DNA of 64,000 nt, taken from the NCBI GenBank assembly GCA_919901745.1, contig CAKKPP010000007.1:1-64000 (forward strand), given 5' to 3'. This DNA comes from Chloroflexota bacterium. Lineage in GTDB: Bacteria; Chloroflexota; Limnocylindria; Limnocylindrales; CSP1-4. The notes beneath the pieces are model-generated. The model ran no database searches, was not told the origin of the DNA, and saw only the letters and a list, made by a program, of their open reading frames with translations. Of this stretch, positions 62,305 to 64,000 are shown in pieces. The stretch's first letter is position 1. Every line of letters begins with the position of its first letter. A program made the translations under genes and the position numbers.

Positions 62305-63738
62305 ATGCGACTGTGGGGCGGAAGGTTCGAGGGGTCGAGCGACCAGCGCATGGCCGATTTCACGCGCTCGATCGATCTCGATCGGGAACTCGCCGCCGAC
62401 GACCTCCTCGGGTCGATCGCCCACGTCCGGGGGCTTGGTCGCGCCGGACTGCTGACCACCGACGAGGTCGACAGGCTCGTGGCGGGCCTGGACGGGCTGC
62501 GCGCCGACGTCGAGGCGGGGACGATCTCCTGGAACCCGGCGCTCGAGGATGTCCACATGAACCTCGAAGCAGCGCTCACCGAGCGGATCGGGCCGCTCGC
62601 CGGCAAGGTGCACACCGGTCGGTCGCGCAACGACCAGGTTGCGACGGACCTCCGGCTCTGGCTCCGACGGCGCCTCGGGGCGCTGGACGACGCTCTCGTC
62701 GCCTTCGAACGAGCCCTCGTGACCCTGGCGGAGCGCGACGGCGACGCCGTCCTGCCAGGAACCACGCACATCCAGCCGGCCCAGCCCGTCCTTCTCGCCC
62801 ACCATCTCCTGGCGTACGTCGAGATGGCCGAGCGCGATCGCGGCCGGCTCGCCGATGCCGGCCGGCGCGCGAACCTCTCGCCGCTCGGGGCGGGAGCGCT
62901 CGCGGGCGCGGGCTTCCCGCTCGACCGCGAGGCGACCGCGACCGAACTCGGCTTCGATGGCGTCACGGCGAATTCGCTGGACGCCGTGTCGGACCGCGAC
63001 TTCGTCGTCGAGGCACTCGGCGCGATCGCGCTCGGGATGGTGCACCTCTCGCGACTCGCGGAGGAGATCACGTGGTGGTCGAACCCGCGGTTCGGGTTCG
63101 TGCGGGTGGCCGACGCGTTCTCGACGGGTTCCTCGATGATGCCGAACAAGAAGAACCCCGATCCGGCCGAACTCGTCCGGGGCCGCGCGGCAAGGGTCAT
63201 CGGGGCGCTCGCAGGGATGCTCGCACTCCTCAAGGGGTTGCCGCTCGCGTATCAGCGCGACCTCCAGGAGGACAAGGCCCCGCTGTTCGATGCCGTCGCG
63301 ACGTACGAGGCCTCGCTCGGCGTGATGGCCGGCCTCGTCGAGACGCTGACGATCGACCACGACCGCATGCGTGCGGCCGCGGCCGAGGGATTCACGACGG
63401 CGACGGCCGTCGCCGACGCGCTCGTCCGGCGCGGCGTGGCGTTCCGGACGGCCCACCACATCGTCGGCACGCTGGTGGCCGCGGCCGAGAACGCCGGAAT
63501 CGGTCTCGCTGCCGTACCCGACAGGCTGGTCCGCGACGTCCTTGGGGCGGCCGTCGAAGAGCCGACCGCCCTCGCGTTGGCCGCGGATCCCGAGATCGGC
63601 GCGATCGTGCGGGACGGGGCCGGCCTGGACGGTGCCCTCGCGTCGTGCGATGTCATCGGGGGCACGGCTCCGGTCCGCGTTGCCGCGGCCCTCGCCGCCG
63701 CGCGCACGCGACTCACCACCGAGGCCGCACGGGGCTGA
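62305..63738 (+). CDS. argH: argininosuccinate lyase
   Basis: 477-residue enzyme splitting argininosuccinate into arginine and fumarate. Seen are LWGGRFEGSSDQRMADFTRSI at the N-terminus, VHTGRSRNDQVATDLRLW (about 105-122), GTTHIQPAQPVLLAHHL, and the fumarase/aspartase signature GSSMMPNKKNPDP with the catalytic Ser. Length is family-normal. GACGGAGG precedes ATG 62305; TACGAT at 62271-62276 is a likely -10. No other arg gene is nearby. Confidence 0.95.
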   Translation: MRLWGGRFEGSSDQRMADFTRSIDLDRELAADDLLGSIAHVRGLGRAGLLTTDEVDRLVAGLDGLRADVEAGTISWNPALEDVHMNLEAALTERIGPLAGKVHTGRSRNDQVATDLRLWLRRRLGALDDALVAFERALVTLAERDGDAVLPGTTHIQPAQPVLLAHHLLAYVEMAERDRGRLADAGRRANLSPLGAGALAGAGFPLDREATATELGFDGVTANSLDAVSDRDFVVEALGAIALGMVHLSRLAEEITWWSNPRFGFVRVADAFSTGSSMMPNKKNPDPAELVRGRAARVIGALAGMLALLKGLPLAYQRDLQEDKAPLFDAVATYEASLGVMAGLVETLTIDHDRMRAAAAEGFTTATAVADALVRRGVAFRTAHHIVGTLVAAAENAGIGLAAVPDRLVRDVLGAAVEEPTALALAADPEIGAIVRDGAGLDGALASCDVIGGTAPVRVAAALAAARTRLTTEAARG

Positions 63739-63780
63739 CCGATCGAGGACGCTGAGCGTCGTCGATCCACCGAGGGCGAG

Positions 63781-64000
63781 CTAGACCTCGGTCGTCGTCG
63801 CCAGTGCCACGTCGCGGACCAGGTGGGGGTCGCGGGCCCACGCCCGGGCGACGATCACATGCATTCGGGCGTTCGTTCTGCCGTGCGGAAGGGTCGCCGT
63901 CGGCAGGGCCGTTTCGGGGAGCTCGCCGGCGAACTCGAATTCCTGGCGGCCCGGGGGCAGCCGGCCCGCGCCGAGGACCGCGGCGCTCCAGATCGTGATT
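63781..64000 (-). CDS. 3' part of an unidentified gene, running off the window
   Basis: On the minus strand a frame is open from the window edge to TAG at 63783-63781. The 72 codons read ITIWSAAVLGAGRLPPGRQEF, then ELPETALPTATLPHGRTNARMHVIVARAWARDPHLVRDVALATTTEV. The start lies beyond the window. It is convergent with argH. The pattern (short strands, WSAAVLG and VIVARAW) is not one I can assign to a family. Confidence 0.5.
   Translation of the reverse strand, partial: ITIWSAAVLGAGRLPPGRQEFEFAGELPETALPTATLPHGRTNARMHVIVARAWARDPHLVRDVALATTTEV

Overview
The window is GC-rich bacterial chromosome, densely packed, with short gaps, many 4-bp start/stop overlaps (ATGA, GTGA), frequent GTG and TTG starts, and lipoprotein signal peptides. 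Gene content (uncoupled housekeeping genes, LipS1/LipS2-type lipoyl synthesis, a deoC plus aldehyde dehydrogenase set, ars genes, DUF47/Pit) suggests a high-GC Chloroflexota-like (Limnocylindria-type) bacterium, with Actinomycetota as the alternative. This taxonomic call is inference. I see no rRNA, tRNA, CRISPR array, transposase, integrase or phage gene.

Layout. 0-12.9 kb: housekeeping and stress genes (DUF1810 protein, upp, asparaginase II, two J-domain proteins, a DtxR-family metal regulator, gltX, a Pit phosphate transporter, proS, DUF47, an EEP hydrolase and GDPD). 12.9-15.2 kb: arsenic genes (arsM and arsR divergent around a clear operator, then arsC-sixA). 15.4-20.5 kb: a minus-strand polyphosphate operon (DUF971, YbjQ, membrane protein, ppk1, CYTH-CHAD). 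20.5-25.5 kb: a P-type cation ATPase and a NatAB-like ABC exporter. 25.5-30.4 kb: a five-gene, translationally coupled lipoate-assembly operon (LplA-like, GcvH-like lipoyl domain, radical SAM LipS2-like, second LplA-like, radical SAM LipS1-like). This is the most interesting system here. 30.4-34.9 kb: two GC-rich tandem repeat tracts, a FabL-like reductase coupled to a DNA-ligase-like protein that has lost its catalytic lysines, and an S9 peptidase.

34.9-41.8 kb is the most accessory-looking part: a TacAT-type (DUF1778/GNAT) and a VapBC toxin-antitoxin pair, deoC, a lipoprotein ending in a Hint (intein/hedgehog-like) domain, small membrane proteins and a repeat-rich gap. 41.8-47.6 kb: an aldehyde dehydrogenase, a truncated ALDH homologue without the catalytic cysteine, an SRPBCC protein and an ABC exporter. 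47.6-50.2 kb: two EamA transporters (one broken by an in-frame amber codon), tandem repeats and a remnant of an MFS gene. 50.2-62.2 kb: a galactoside catabolic region: ABC importer, beta-galactosidase (GH2), alpha-galactosidase (GH36), galK, galT and a DeoR regulator, which together would import and hydrolyse alpha- and beta-galactosides and feed galactose into the Leloir pathway (galE and galM are not in the window). argH and a truncated unknown gene close the window.

A recurring pattern is a TANNNT hexamer ending 6-8 nt before the start codon at about eleven genes, which points to widespread leaderless transcription.
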